Assembly: GCA_904501775.1 (NCBI GenBank) | Contig: CAJGCJ010000022.1 | Span: 1 to 22,272, forward strand | Source of the DNA: an uncultured Bacteroidaceae bacterium | Lineage (GTDB): Bacteria > Bacteroidota > Bacteroidia > Bacteroidales > Bacteroidaceae | Direction of reading: 5' to 3' | DNA: 22,272 nt | Part shown: piece by piece, positions 7,133 to 15,496 of the stretch | Position numbering within the stretch: the stretch's first letter is position 1 | Layout of the letters: each line of letters starts with the position of its first letter | Translations under genes and position numbers: made by a program | The notes under the pieces: model-generated | Seen by the model: the letters and a program-made list of their open reading frames with translations, nothing else | What the model was told of the DNA's origin: nothing | Databases searched by the model: none

Positions 7133-8557
7133 TTATTTTAGGTTGTCAACTGAACGGAAAAGACGGTTCCAACGTATCTTTCCGTTGAACCAGCTACGGT
7201 CGCTGTCGAGTGACAACCACACAAAGAGCGGCTTTCCAACGATGTGGTCTTCGGGTACAAAACCCCAATAGCGCGAGTCGGCGCTGTTGTGTCTGTTGTC
7301 GCCCATCATCCAATAGTAGTCCATGTTGAATGTGTAGCTGTCGCTCTCTTTTCCGTTGATGAATATCTTGCCGTCCTTAACCTCGAGTGTGTTGCCCTCG
7401 TATACGGCTATGGGACGTTCATATATGGGCAGATTCTCGAGTGTGAGTCTTATGCTCTCGCCTCGCTTTGGTATCCATACCGGTCCGTAGTTGTCGGCTG
7501 TCCATTTGTGGTGGCTGTTCAGGGGATATAGTCCTCCCGGTTTGCTTTCGCAGGGCTCAATTGAGGCTGTGAGCTTTGTGTAGCTCTTCAGCTTGTCACG
7601 AGTGGCATCGGTCAATGGCAGACAGAATAGACCGTTGCCACAGTTGCCGTCGATGATATCCTTCTTGCTTATGCCAAGTTCGTGACGCACTCTCTCGGGG
7701 ATCGGTGCATTCAGTGTTACCCAATAGTTGAACTGTATGTCGGCTGGTTGCTTCGAGGGTTTGCCGTTGAGCAGAATTGCCTTGTCTTTAATCTGCAGTG
7801 TGTCGCCGGGCAGTCCCACACATCGCTTGACGTAGTTCTCGCGTCGGTCGACGGGGCGCCATGTCTTTTCACCGAATATGTGAGGGTTTTTCTCAATGTA
7901 TTCGCGTCCGGCTGTATAATAAAGGTCATATACGGCACGCTGGCGTTCAATGTCGAGGCTGTCCATGTCGGGCTTATTGGGATAGCGCTCGGCGCCAATG
8001 TTGTAGCACATGCTGTAATAATCTATTACTTCGGGGTTTGTGGTGGCGGTGTCTCCTGCAGGATAGTTAAATACCACGATGTCGTTCAGTTCAATCTCCT
8101 CGAAGCCGGGAACGCGCTCATAATCCCACTGCACCGCATCGATGTAACTCTTGCCGCCTGTAACGGGCATTGTGTGCTGTGTGAGTGGCATGCTCAAAGG
8201 TGTTTGTGGTTTGCGTGGGCCGTAGTTGGCCTTGCTCACAAACAGGTAGTCGCCAACCAGAAGCGATTTCTCGAGTGACGATGTGGGTATTACATAGTTC
8301 TGAAAAAAGTACAGGTTTACAAAATATACGGCAACAAGTGCAAAGACGATGGCGTCGACCCAGCTCATGATTGTGCGCAGTGTCTTGCTTTTTGAGTTTT
8401 TCCACCATCCCCAAGGAATGAACTTGGTGGTGTAATTGTCTATTATAAAGGGAATTGCCAATGCACCCCACCAGCTTTTAATCCATACGAGGAATAGTAT
8501 ATACAGGGTAAGTGCTATGATAAGCTTAATCCAATCTTTTCGTTCAGGCTTTCTCAT
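7133..8557 (-). CDS. lepB: Signal peptidase I (LepB), long Bacteroidota form
   Basis: LepB cleaves signal peptides from exported proteins at the outer face of the inner membrane. Two N-terminal hydrophobic segments (about residues 10-40 and 65-88) precede the serine motif IPTSSLEKSL with catalytic Ser94. The lysine motif YVKRCVGLPGD supplies general base Lys244, and box E is GDNRHNSADSR at 419-429. At 474 residues it is longer than E. coli LepB; the extra length is in the periplasmic part between the Ser and Lys boxes (about 115-235) and after the Lys box (about 270-400), as is usual in Bacteroidales. It lies 68 bases downstream of dapB and 12 bases before the WbqC-family gene. Many Bacteroidales carry a second lepB paralogue; only one is present here. 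Confidence 0.96.
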   Translation of the reverse strand: MRKPERKDWIKLIIALTLYILFLVWIKSWWGALAIPFIIDNYTTKFIPWGWWKNSKSKTLRTIMSWVDAIVFALVAVYFVNLYFFQNYVIPTSSLEKSLLVGDYLFVSKANYGPRKPQTPLSMPLTQHTMPVTGGKSYIDAVQWDYERVPGFEEIELNDIVVFNYPAGDTATTNPEVIDYYSMCYNIGAERYPNKPDMDSLDIERQRAVYDLYYTAGREYIEKNPHIFGEKTWRPVDRRENYVKRCVGLPGDTLQIKDKAILLNGKPSKQPADIQFNYWVTLNAPIPERVRHELGISKKDIIDGNCGNGLFCLPLTDATRDKLKSYTKLTASIEPCESKPGGLYPLNSHHKWTADNYGPVWIPKRGESIRLTLENLPIYERPIAVYEGNTLEVKDGKIFINGKESDSYTFNMDYYWMMGDNRHNSADSRYWGFVPEDHIVGKPLFVWLSLDSDRSWFNGKIRWNRLFRSVDNLK

Positions 8558-8625
8558 TTTTTGTGTATATTTTGTAATTGGGAAACGTCGTGGGTAGACG
8601 AATATTGTCCCCGATGTGTTAATTT

Positions 8626-9381
8626 TTAAAAATTGAACAGGTCTTTCATTCCAAGGAATCCGCTGTTCTCCTTTACATACTCTGCAGCAAGCACTGCACC
8701 GAGTGCAAAGCCGCTACGGTTCTTCGCATCGTGAGTGATGGTGATGGAGTCGGCTTCAGAGTCATAACGGATGGTGTGTATACCGGGAACCTCGTCGCGG
8801 CGTATTGCGTTGATTTTCAGTTGCTCGGTAGTAGCATCAGCGCCTTTAGTGGTGCTGCCGTCGGGGTTTGTAATGTCGCCCAATATCCAAGAATTCTTGC
8901 GGTCGAGGTTCTCTATTATGCCTTCGCCCAATGTTATGGCAGTGCCGCTTGGTGCGTCGAGCTTGTGTATGTGGTGTGTCTCTGTCATCTCTACGCTGTA
9001 GTCGGCGAATCGGTTCATTATCTTCGCAAGATAGCGGTTAACTGCCGAAAATATTGCCACTCCAAGGCTGAAATTGCTCGACCAAAAGAGGGTTTTTCCA
9101 TCTTCGCTGCACATTTTGCGCATCTCTTCTTCGTGGTTGTGAATCCATCCTGTGCTGCCGCTTACAACCTTTACGCCTGCTGCCATTGCATCCTTGCAGT
9201 TTTGATAGGCAACAGCAGGTGCGGTGAATTCTATTGCAACATCGGCTGTGGCAAATGCGCTGCCGAATATCTCGTCGCGGTTGTCAAGGTCTATTATCGA
9301 TACTATCTCGTGACCTCTGCCAAGGGCAATTCTCTCAATTTCTTTGCCCATCTTTCCGTAACCTATAAGTGCTATTTTCAT
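8626..9381 (-). CDS. dapB: 4-hydroxy-tetrahydrodipicolinate reductase DapB
   Basis: DapB reduces the dihydrodipicolinate-type intermediate with NAD(P)H in the cytoplasm, on the route to meso-diaminopimelate for peptidoglycan and to lysine. The nucleotide-binding motif GYGKMGKEI is at residues 7-15. The family's catalytic block HHIHKLDAPSGTA is in the second half, including the Lys and the substrate-binding SGT. The length of 251 residues is normal for the compact Bacteroidota form. The start at 9381 is right because the Rossmann strand MKIALIGYG begins there. It heads the dapB-lepB-wbqC-like block and is divergent from metG. Confidence 0.97.
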   Translation of the reverse strand: MKIALIGYGKMGKEIERIALGRGHEIVSIIDLDNRDEIFGSAFATADVAIEFTAPAVAYQNCKDAMAAGVKVVSGSTGWIHNHEEEMRKMCSEDGKTLFWSSNFSLGVAIFSAVNRYLAKIMNRFADYSVEMTETHHIHKLDAPSGTAITLGEGIIENLDRKNSWILGDITNPDGSTTKGADATTEQLKINAIRRDEVPGIHTIRYDSEADSITITHDAKNRSGFALGAVLAAEYVKENSGFLGMKDLFNF

Positions 9382-9424
9382 AATGCTTCAAAAAGTTTCA
9401 ATATTTGTGATATGTAATCCGGTG

Positions 9425-9432
9425 CGAAGATA
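9425..9432 (-). promoter_or_regulatory. Probable -7 box of the dapB promoter
   Basis: On the minus strand this reads TATCTTCG within TTGTATCTTCGCA, the same string as in front of ruvB and close to TAnnTTTG. It lies 43 bases before the dapB ATG. A -33 TTG is not obvious. Confidence 0.45.
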
Positions 9433-9458
9433 CAATAATTTTCTCATTCATTTAAACG

Positions 9459-9528
9459 CTCCATTTAAATAATGCACCCTTTTTGTCTGCATTTCACATC
9501 TTTAATTATTAAATTATTTTAAATGGAG
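9459..9528. repeat. Near-perfect inverted repeat in the dapB-metG divergent region
   Basis: CTCCATTTAAATAAT at 9459-9473 is mirrored by ATTATTTTAAATGGAG at 9513-9528, with one base of difference and a 39-base spacer. A further CATTTAAA copy lies at 9449-9456. The arms lie between the two divergent -7 boxes (9425-9432 and 9555-9562), where an operator for both genes could sit. The spacing is long for a terminator and there is no coding sequence here. A regulatory role is inference. Confidence 0.5.
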
Positions 9529-9554
9529 TTACCCATGTTTTCGTATCTTTATTG

Positions 9555-9562
9555 TATCTTTG
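9555..9562 (+). promoter_or_regulatory. Probable -7 box of the metG operon promoter
   Basis: TATCTTTG is an exact TAnnTTTG match, followed by CC. A second, weaker copy, TATCTTTA, lies at 9544-9551. A start a few bases downstream would give a leader of about 65 bases before the metG ATG, containing the C9 run. No clear TTTG at -33. Confidence 0.55.
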
Positions 9563-9573
9563 CCGATTATTGT

Positions 9574-9599
9574 GCACCCCCCCCCATAGCGCAGGGTGT
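9574..9599 (+). other. C9 homopolymer within a possible leader stem-loop of metG
   Basis: Nine consecutive C occupy 9577-9585. CACCC at 9575-9579 can pair with GGGTG at 9594-9598, leaving a 14-base loop; because the C run is longer than the stem needs, several registers of pairing are possible. The element lies between the predicted promoter and the ATG at 9633. It could be a slippage-prone tract or a sequencing/assembly uncertainty. Confidence 0.5.
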
Positions 9600-9632
9600 T
9601 TAAAACGACAAACAATAAAACAAGATATTTTT

Positions 9633-11690
9633 ATGGAGAAGAAATTTAAAAGAACTTTGGTTACATCGGCTTTGCCCTACGCAAACGGCCCTGTACACAT
9701 AGGACACCTTGCCGGCGTATATGTACCCGCCGACATCTATGTGCGTTACCTGCGTCTGAAAGGCGAGGATGTACTCTTCATCGGTGGTAGTGACGAACAC
9801 GGTGTACCCGTTACACAACGTGCCCGCAAAGAGGGAATCACCCCACAGGATGTAGTAGACCGTTACCACAACATCATCAAGGATAGTTTCGAGGGTTTTG
9901 GCATTTCGTTTGACGTATACAGCCGCACAACATCCGAGACTCACCACAAATTTGCATCGGAATTCTTCCGCACGCTCTATGACAACGGCAAACTCGTTGA
10001 ACAGACTTCAAAGCAGTTCTACGATGTAAAGAACGAAAAATTCCTTACCGACCGCGATGTTGTTGGTGAGTGCCCATACTGCCATAAACAGGCTTATGGA
10101 AACCAATGCGAAGAGGGTTGTGGCCGTGCGCTTGAGCCTACAGAGCTCATCAACCCCCGCTCAAAGGAGACCGGCGAAGCGCCTGTACTTAAAGAAACCA
10201 AGAACTGGTATCTGCCACTCAATGAATACCAGCAGTGGCTCAAGGAGTGGATTCTTGAGAACCATAAGGAGTGGCGTCCAAACGTATATGGTCAGTGCAA
10301 GAGCTGGCTCGACATGGACCTGCAGCCACGCGCCATGACACGCGACCTTGACTGGGGAATCCCTGTGCCCGTAGAGGGGGCAGACGGTAAGGTGCTCTAT
10401 GTATGGTTTGATGCTCCAATCGGATATATCTCGAATACAAAGGAGCTGTGTGACAAGAATCCCGAAAAACATGGTACATGGGAGCAGTGGTGGCAGAACG
10501 AGGAGACACGTCTGGTACATTTCATCGGCAAGGACAATATAGTGTTCCACTGTATCATCTTCCCTGTAATGATGAAGGCTCACGGTAAGTATGTGATGCC
10601 CGACAACGTACCGAGCAATGAGTTCCTGAACCTTGAGGACGACAAGATTTCAACATCACGCAACTGGGCTGTGTGGTTGAACGAATATCTCGTTGACTTC
10701 CCCGGCAAGCAGGATGTATTGCGCTACGTTCTCACAGCAAACGCGCCCGAGACAAAGGACAATAACTTCACTTGGAAGGATTTCCAAGCCCGTAATAACA
10801 ACGAGCTTGTTGCCGTATATGGTAATTTTGTAAACCGTGCCCTTGTTCTTACCAAGAAATATTTCGACGGCAAGGTGCCTGCCTGCGGCGATGTCACCGA
10901 CTACGACAAGGCAATCATTGACGAATTCGTGAATGTAAAGGAGAGAGTAGAGAACCTGCTCGACCAATATAAGTTCCGTGAGGCACAGAAAGAGGCTATG
11001 GAGCTTGCACGTATCGGCAACCGTTATCTTGCCGAGACCGAGCCTTGGAAACTTGCCAAGACTGACATGTCCCGCGTAGCGACCATTCTGAACCTCTCAT
11101 TGCAGTTGGTTGCAAATCTCTCTATCGCATTCGAGCCGTTCCTCCCCTTCAGCAGCAAGAAACTGCGCGCCATGCTCAACTACGAGGAGTTCAGCTGGGA
11201 GAATCTCGGCCGCATCGACCTTCTGACTGTTGGTCACGAACTTGGCGAGGTAGGTCTGCTCTTCGAAAAGATTGAGGATGATGCAATACAGGCACAGCTC
11301 GACCGTCTTGCAAGAATCAAGAAAGAGAACGAGGCTGCCGCATATAAGGCTAACCCTGTACGCCCCGAATGTACTTTCGATGACTTCCTGAAATTGGATA
11401 TCCGTGTGGGAACAGTGCTCGAGTGTGCCAAAGTTCCTAAGGCCGATAAGTTGTTGCAGTTCAAGATTGACGACGGTATTGGTACACGAACAATCCTTTC
11501 GGGCATAGCAAAGCATTTCAACCCCGATGAGCTGGTGGGCAAGCAGGTGTGCTTTGTTGCAAACTTCCCCCCACGTACAATGCGTGGTATTGTAAGTGAA
11601 GGTATGATTCTTAGCGCCGAGGACAATGAGGGCAAGCTCTCGTTGCTCACCGTAGAGCCTAAGGCGAAGCCCGGTAGCGAAGTAAAATAA
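9633..11690 (+). CDS. metG: Methionyl-tRNA synthetase with C-terminal tRNA-binding domain
   Basis: MetG charges tRNA-Met in the cytoplasm. I place the start at 9633, giving 685 residues: the protein then begins MEKKFKRTLVTSALPYANGP, whereas the open frame to 9552 runs through the C9 tract and the promoter box. The class I HIGH motif is HIGH at residues 22-25. The KMSKS loop is KISTS at 338-342, an accepted variant. A four-cysteine zinc knuckle uses Cys147, Cys150, Cys159 and Cys163. Residues ~582-685 (from FDDFLKLDIRVGTVLE) form the EMAPII/Trbp111-type tRNA-binding domain that supports dimerisation. Nine bases separate its stop from the flippase gene, so it heads a glycan operon. Confidence 0.97.
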   Translation: MEKKFKRTLVTSALPYANGPVHIGHLAGVYVPADIYVRYLRLKGEDVLFIGGSDEHGVPVTQRARKEGITPQDVVDRYHNIIKDSFEGFGISFDVYSRTTSETHHKFASEFFRTLYDNGKLVEQTSKQFYDVKNEKFLTDRDVVGECPYCHKQAYGNQCEEGCGRALEPTELINPRSKETGEAPVLKETKNWYLPLNEYQQWLKEWILENHKEWRPNVYGQCKSWLDMDLQPRAMTRDLDWGIPVPVEGADGKVLYVWFDAPIGYISNTKELCDKNPEKHGTWEQWWQNEETRLVHFIGKDNIVFHCIIFPVMMKAHGKYVMPDNVPSNEFLNLEDDKISTSRNWAVWLNEYLVDFPGKQDVLRYVLTANAPETKDNNFTWKDFQARNNNELVAVYGNFVNRALVLTKKYFDGKVPACGDVTDYDKAIIDEFVNVKERVENLLDQYKFREAQKEAMELARIGNRYLAETEPWKLAKTDMSRVATILNLSLQLVANLSIAFEPFLPFSSKKLRAMLNYEEFSWENLGRIDLLTVGHELGEVGLLFEKIEDDAIQAQLDRLARIKKENEAAAYKANPVRPECTFDDFLKLDIRVGTVLECAKVPKADKLLQFKIDDGIGTRTILSGIAKHFNPDELVGKQVCFVANFPPRTMRGIVSEGMILSAEDNEGKLSLLTVEPKAKPGSEVK

Positions 11691-11699
11691 TAGTAGCCG

Positions 11700-13166
11700 A
11701 TGAGTAGCGGTTCTGCAGAAAATTTAAAGACTTCTGTCGCCAAAGGTTTTCTTTGGGGAGGCATGAGTAATGCTTTCTGCCAACTGCTTAATCTGTTTTT
11801 CGGAATATTTTTGGCACGCATCCTTTCGCCCGAAGATTTCGGGCCTATAGGGATGCTTGCCATTTTTTCGGCTATTGCAGGCTCGCTGCAGGATAGCGGT
11901 TTTGTAGCTGCCATAGCCAACAGGAAAGAGGTGTCGCACGACGACTATAATGCGGTCTTCTGGTTCAACGTGCTCATATCGTTTGCAATGTATGCCGCTC
12001 TCTTTGTTGCTGCACCGCTCATTGTCGATTTCTTCGACGAGCCATCTTTGTTGTGGCTGTCACGTTATATCTTCCTCGGATTTGTCGTTGCCGGCTTCGG
12101 TATTGCCCCGTCGGCCTATCTCTTCCGTAATTTGAAGGTAAAGGAGCGTTCGATGGCGCAGATACTCTCCATTGTCGTTTCGGGAAACGTCGGCATTCTT
12201 ATGGCAATGAATGGCTACTCATTCTGGGGAATTGCAACGCAGAGTATTCTGTTTGTGCTTGTTCGTTCCGTTGTCTGCTGGTGCTATACGCCGTGGCGTC
12301 CAAGCATCAGGGTTTGTTTTGCCCCCCTGCGCTATCTGTTCGCATTCAGCTACCGTCTGCTCATAACCAATATCTTCCTGCGAATAAACTGGAATATATT
12401 CTCATTTATTCTTGGTGGAAACAATCGCCTCTACAGCAAGGTGGATGTCGGAAACTACACCAAGGCTGCCGAGTGGATGACTATGGGTGCCGAGACTGTA
12501 AACGGAATGGTAAACGGCCTTGCACAGCCGGTGTTGGCAAAGGTTGCCGACGATGATGAACGGCAATTGCGCGTCTTCCGCAAGATGCTGCGTTTTACGG
12601 CATTCGTCTCTTTCCCCTTGTTGCTTGGACTGTCGCTTGTGGCCCCCCAGATTATAGTGATTGCCATTACCGACAAATGGATTGAGAGTGCCTATATGCT
12701 GCGCATACTTGCAGTGTGGGGTGCCTTTATGCCTATTCAGTCGATGTTTACCAACCTTATGGTAAGTCGTGGTAAATCGAATATCTACATGTGGAGTACT
12801 ATGGTACAGGGAATAATAGTCCTGTTGCTGCTTGTTGTGGTGTCGCCGTTGGGCATAAATGGCATGCTGGCAACATATGTGATGTTCAATGTGTTGTGGT
12901 TGTTCGTGTGGCGTTTCTTTGCCGGCAGGGAAATTGCTCTCACATTAGGTATGTTCCTGCGCGACATGATGCCTTTTGCCTTGCTCTCTGTCGGAGTCAT
13001 GTTCCTTACATATTGGCTCACAGCCTCTTTCACCGATGTGTATAACCTGTTCTTCTTGCGTGTAGCCGTGGCGGCTCTTCTTTATGTAGGAGTGCTGATC
13101 TTGTGCCGTAGCGAGGAACTTGACGAGGTTGTACAGTTTTTGTTTAAGGGTAAACGTAATTTATGA
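11700..13166 (+). CDS. WzxC-like lipopolysaccharide/polysaccharide flippase, second copy
   Basis: This 488-residue MOP-superfamily membrane protein belongs to the WzxC-like branch. Telling segments near the N-terminus are KGFLWGGMSNAFCQLLNLFFG, ARILSPEDFGPIGML and the GSLQDSGFVAAIANRKE loop, which match colanic-acid-type exporters. About 12-14 helices are visible. It should translocate a lipid-linked glycan made by the glycosyltransferases that follow. It begins 9 bases after metG, and its stop overlaps the next gene's ATG in an ATGA arrangement (13163-13166), which suggests translational coupling. It is distinct in sequence from the flippase at 2682-4169, which lacks the SPEDFG-type signature. 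The glycan transported is unknown. Confidence 0.9.
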   Translation: MSSGSAENLKTSVAKGFLWGGMSNAFCQLLNLFFGIFLARILSPEDFGPIGMLAIFSAIAGSLQDSGFVAAIANRKEVSHDDYNAVFWFNVLISFAMYAALFVAAPLIVDFFDEPSLLWLSRYIFLGFVVAGFGIAPSAYLFRNLKVKERSMAQILSIVVSGNVGILMAMNGYSFWGIATQSILFVLVRSVVCWCYTPWRPSIRVCFAPLRYLFAFSYRLLITNIFLRINWNIFSFILGGNNRLYSKVDVGNYTKAAEWMTMGAETVNGMVNGLAQPVLAKVADDDERQLRVFRKMLRFTAFVSFPLLLGLSLVAPQIIVIAITDKWIESAYMLRILAVWGAFMPIQSMFTNLMVSRGKSNIYMWSTMVQGIIVLLLLVVVSPLGINGMLATYVMFNVLWLFVWRFFAGREIALTLGMFLRDMMPFALLSVGVMFLTYWLTASFTDVYNLFFLRVAVAALLYVGVLILCRSEELDEVVQFLFKGKRNL

Positions 13167-14254
13167 TGAAAAAGATTTTATACGATAACCAGATGTTTAC
13201 CTTCCAGCGTTTTGGAGGCGTGACACGTTATTTTGCCGATTTGATGTTCAATCTGCCGCAAGAGGAGTTTTGCAGCAGCATGCCCATGAAGTTCTGCGAG
13301 AACCATTATGCGACCGTGACATACGGGCAGAAATATCATTCCTTATCTTTTCCCAAGAATTACAGAATACGTCGCAGGCTCTATCAGTTTGCAAATATGC
13401 AATATGCCTATAAGGCGATAAAGTTCGATGAATTCGATATATTTCATCCTACATACTACGACCCCTATTTCCTGAAGACACTGAAGCGACGCAGCAAGCC
13501 TTTCGTGCTGACCATACACGACATGACTTTTGAGCGTTATCCTCAGGATGTACTCATATATGACCGCACTATCCCCCACAAGAAACTGCTTATAGCCGAG
13601 GCCGACCATATAATTGCAGTCAGTGAGAATACAAAACGCGATATAGTAGAGCTGCTTGGGGTCTCTCCGGCAAAGATAAGCGTTGTGCATCATGGAATAC
13701 GCCCGGTTGTTGAGGCTTCGCCTCAGCTTTTCGAACGGTACATATTGTACGTTGGCGAGCGTAAGGGGTATAAGAATTTCTATCCTTGGCTCTCGTCCAT
13801 AAGACCCCTGCTGATGGCCGACCCCACACTCAAGATAGTGTGTACAGGCAATGCCTTTACTTCGAACGAAATAAAACTCTTTCAGAAGTGGAATGTGACC
13901 GATCGTATTCTGCATATATCGGCTGATGATAGAGAGATGGCATCGCTCTACCGCCATGCGCTCTGTTTCGTCTTCCCGTCGCATTACGAGGGATTCGGTA
14001 TTCCTATCCTCGAAGCCTTTGCCAATGGCTGCCCGGTGTGCCTAAGCAATGCAAGCTGTTTCCCCGAGGTTGCAGGTGATGCCGCACTCTTCTTCAATCC
14101 CAATGACGCACAGTCGATGCTCGACACCCTGCGCGAGACTGTCAAGAGCGAGGCGCTGCGCAAGCAGCTCTCTGCAGCCGGACTGGAGCGTATAAAGGAT
14201 TTCTCGCTGTCAAACATGGTACAACGTACTTGTGAAGTCTACCGTAAACTGTAA
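13163..14254 (+). CDS. Glycosyltransferase, GT4-like (GT-B fold)
   Basis: This 363-residue cytoplasmic enzyme transfers a sugar from a nucleotide-sugar donor, probably to a lipid-linked glycan. The N-terminal domain starts ILYDNQMFTFQRFGGVTRY, where the GG-x-x-R/Y motif is typical of acceptor-side GT4 loops. The C-terminal domain has YVGERKGYKNF (donor-binding start) and HYEGFGIPILEAFANGCPV. The retaining EX7E pair is Glu276 and Glu284. The start overlaps the flippase stop by 4 bases; the protein may begin at either of two adjacent ATG codons. The next glycosyltransferase follows after 8 bases. Family assignment is solid; donor and linkage cannot be read from sequence. Confidence 0.92.
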   Translation: MMKKILYDNQMFTFQRFGGVTRYFADLMFNLPQEEFCSSMPMKFCENHYATVTYGQKYHSLSFPKNYRIRRRLYQFANMQYAYKAIKFDEFDIFHPTYYDPYFLKTLKRRSKPFVLTIHDMTFERYPQDVLIYDRTIPHKKLLIAEADHIIAVSENTKRDIVELLGVSPAKISVVHHGIRPVVEASPQLFERYILYVGERKGYKNFYPWLSSIRPLLMADPTLKIVCTGNAFTSNEIKLFQKWNVTDRILHISADDREMASLYRHALCFVFPSHYEGFGIPILEAFANGCPVCLSNASCFPEVAGDAALFFNPNDAQSMLDTLRETVKSEALRKQLSAAGLERIKDFSLSNMVQRTCEVYRKL

Positions 14255-14262
14255 ATATTGTA

Positions 14263-15492
14263 ATGAAGTTGAGCTTTAGCGAAATAAAACGTCTGTTGCC
14301 TATTGCAAAAAGGCGCGTGGCCGCCACTATTGTGCAGTGGGTGCAGCGTATGCTGTCCGATGAGAAAATCATCAGGAATGTCTATAAAACTGATAGCCCA
14401 AGGCGTGTGCTCCTGTGTCATCTGCCCGAGGCTTTTGCAAATAAGGTGCAGCCAAAGCACCATTCGAATCTTACCGAGTGCTGTGTAATTGCCCGCTGTT
14501 TTCATCGTTTGGGCTATTGTGTCGATTGTACCTCGCGTGCAAAAACGGGAATCGACTACTCGGGCTATGATATTGTGATGGGAATAAACGGCAATGCCTT
14601 CTTCAACTCTATTTCGCCCGATGCTTCTGTGCGCCCGTTGCGCATTTTCTATTCCGTAGGTGCCGAGACCTGTTTCAACTATCGCATGACAGCGCTCAGG
14701 AACCGCGACTTCTATAACCGTCATGGCAGATGGCTGCTCGCCTCGAACCGTTACATGCCGGGTGATGCCCGCAACTATTACGAAGCAAATTTTGCCGATG
14801 CTGTAATATGTCTTGGCGATGAATATGTACTTGGGAAGTTTATTGAAGAGGATTCACGTATAGATAAGTTTAAACTATTGCCGGCATTTTATTTCCCAGT
14901 TGCTAAACCCGATGAAAAGAAGGATTTTTCATTATGTCGTCGCAATATTCTTTGGTTTGGAAGTTCCGGAATGTTACATAAGGGACTCGACATTGCAATT
15001 GATTTTGCGCTCTCCCATCCGCAATTTACTCTTCATGTTTGTGGCGGTAGCAGGCAGGAGAGCGATTTTTGGCATTACTATCAGCCTAAAATAAAGGGTG
15101 TATCAAACATTGTAATGCATGGCTTTGTAGATATAGAATCGAAACGGTTTGCGTCAATTCTGGAGATGTGCGGTATATTGCTCAATCCTTCAATATCCGA
15201 AGGTTGCGCAGTGTCGGTACTTAATGTGCTTGGAAACGGTGCTTTGCTGCCTATCTGCAGCAGTGCCACGGGAGTGGATTTCGGTGATGCCGGTATCAGG
15301 GTCGAAGAGGTCTCTTATGAGGCTTTTGAACAAGCCCTGTTACTTGCCGATGCAATGCCGGTAGAGGAGTTTGCACAAAAGGCGTGGGATGCTCACCGTT
15401 ATGTGCATGACAATTGTTCGCTTGAACAATTTGAAGAGAGAATGTGTGGTTTTATACAAGATATTATCGGGGAAAATAAAAATAAAGAGTAA
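14263..15492 (+). CDS. Divergent GT4-like glycosyltransferase
   Basis: The 409 residues look like a GT-B glycosyltransferase whose C-terminal half is clearer than its N-terminal half. NILWFGSSGMLHKGLDIAIDF marks the start of the donor domain, and LLNPSISEGCAVSVLNVLGNGALL is the equivalent of the EX7E region. There Glu313 is present, but the position eight residues on is Asn321, so the second Glu of the pair is missing. The N-terminal domain includes RVLLCHLPEAFANK and a conserved-looking IFYSVGAETCFNYRMTALRN. Base composition sampled by eye falls from about half GC in the first half (14581-14640) to under 40% in the second (14881-14940). It lies between another glycosyltransferase and the YfhO gene, and likely acts on the same glycan. 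Catalytic competence is open. Confidence 0.82.
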   Translation: MKLSFSEIKRLLPIAKRRVAATIVQWVQRMLSDEKIIRNVYKTDSPRRVLLCHLPEAFANKVQPKHHSNLTECCVIARCFHRLGYCVDCTSRAKTGIDYSGYDIVMGINGNAFFNSISPDASVRPLRIFYSVGAETCFNYRMTALRNRDFYNRHGRWLLASNRYMPGDARNYYEANFADAVICLGDEYVLGKFIEEDSRIDKFKLLPAFYFPVAKPDEKKDFSLCRRNILWFGSSGMLHKGLDIAIDFALSHPQFTLHVCGGSRQESDFWHYYQPKIKGVSNIVMHGFVDIESKRFASILEMCGILLNPSISEGCAVSVLNVLGNGALLPICSSATGVDFGDAGIRVEEVSYEAFEQALLLADAMPVEEFAQKAWDAHRYVHDNCSLEQFEERMCGFIQDIIGENKNKE

Positions 15493-15496
15493 TAAT

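Noticed and set aside
8731..9417. Plus-strand 228-codon open frame opposite dapB
   Set aside because: Antisense to the conserved dapB reading frame, with a composition typical of a shadow frame.
9552..9632. Upstream extension of metG from an alternative start at 9552
   Set aside because: The extension runs through the -7-like box and the C9 tract, and MetRS proteins of this type begin close to the RTLVTSALPYANGP segment, so ATG 9633 fits better.
9382..9632. T-box, lysine riboswitch or other known metabolite riboswitch in the dapB-metG region
   Set aside because: No conserved T-box sequence or lysine-riboswitch helices seen on either strand; only the inverted repeat and C9 element stand out.
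11234..11920. Minus-strand 228-codon open frame spanning the metG-flippase junction
   Set aside because: Ser-rich shadow crossing two well-supported genes; no domain recognised.
15371..15496. Longer YfhO reading frame starting at 15371
   Set aside because: The extra 42 residues lie inside the end of the preceding glycosyltransferase and are basic and unlike a YfhO N-terminus; ATG 15497 sits just after that gene's stop and directly before the first helix.
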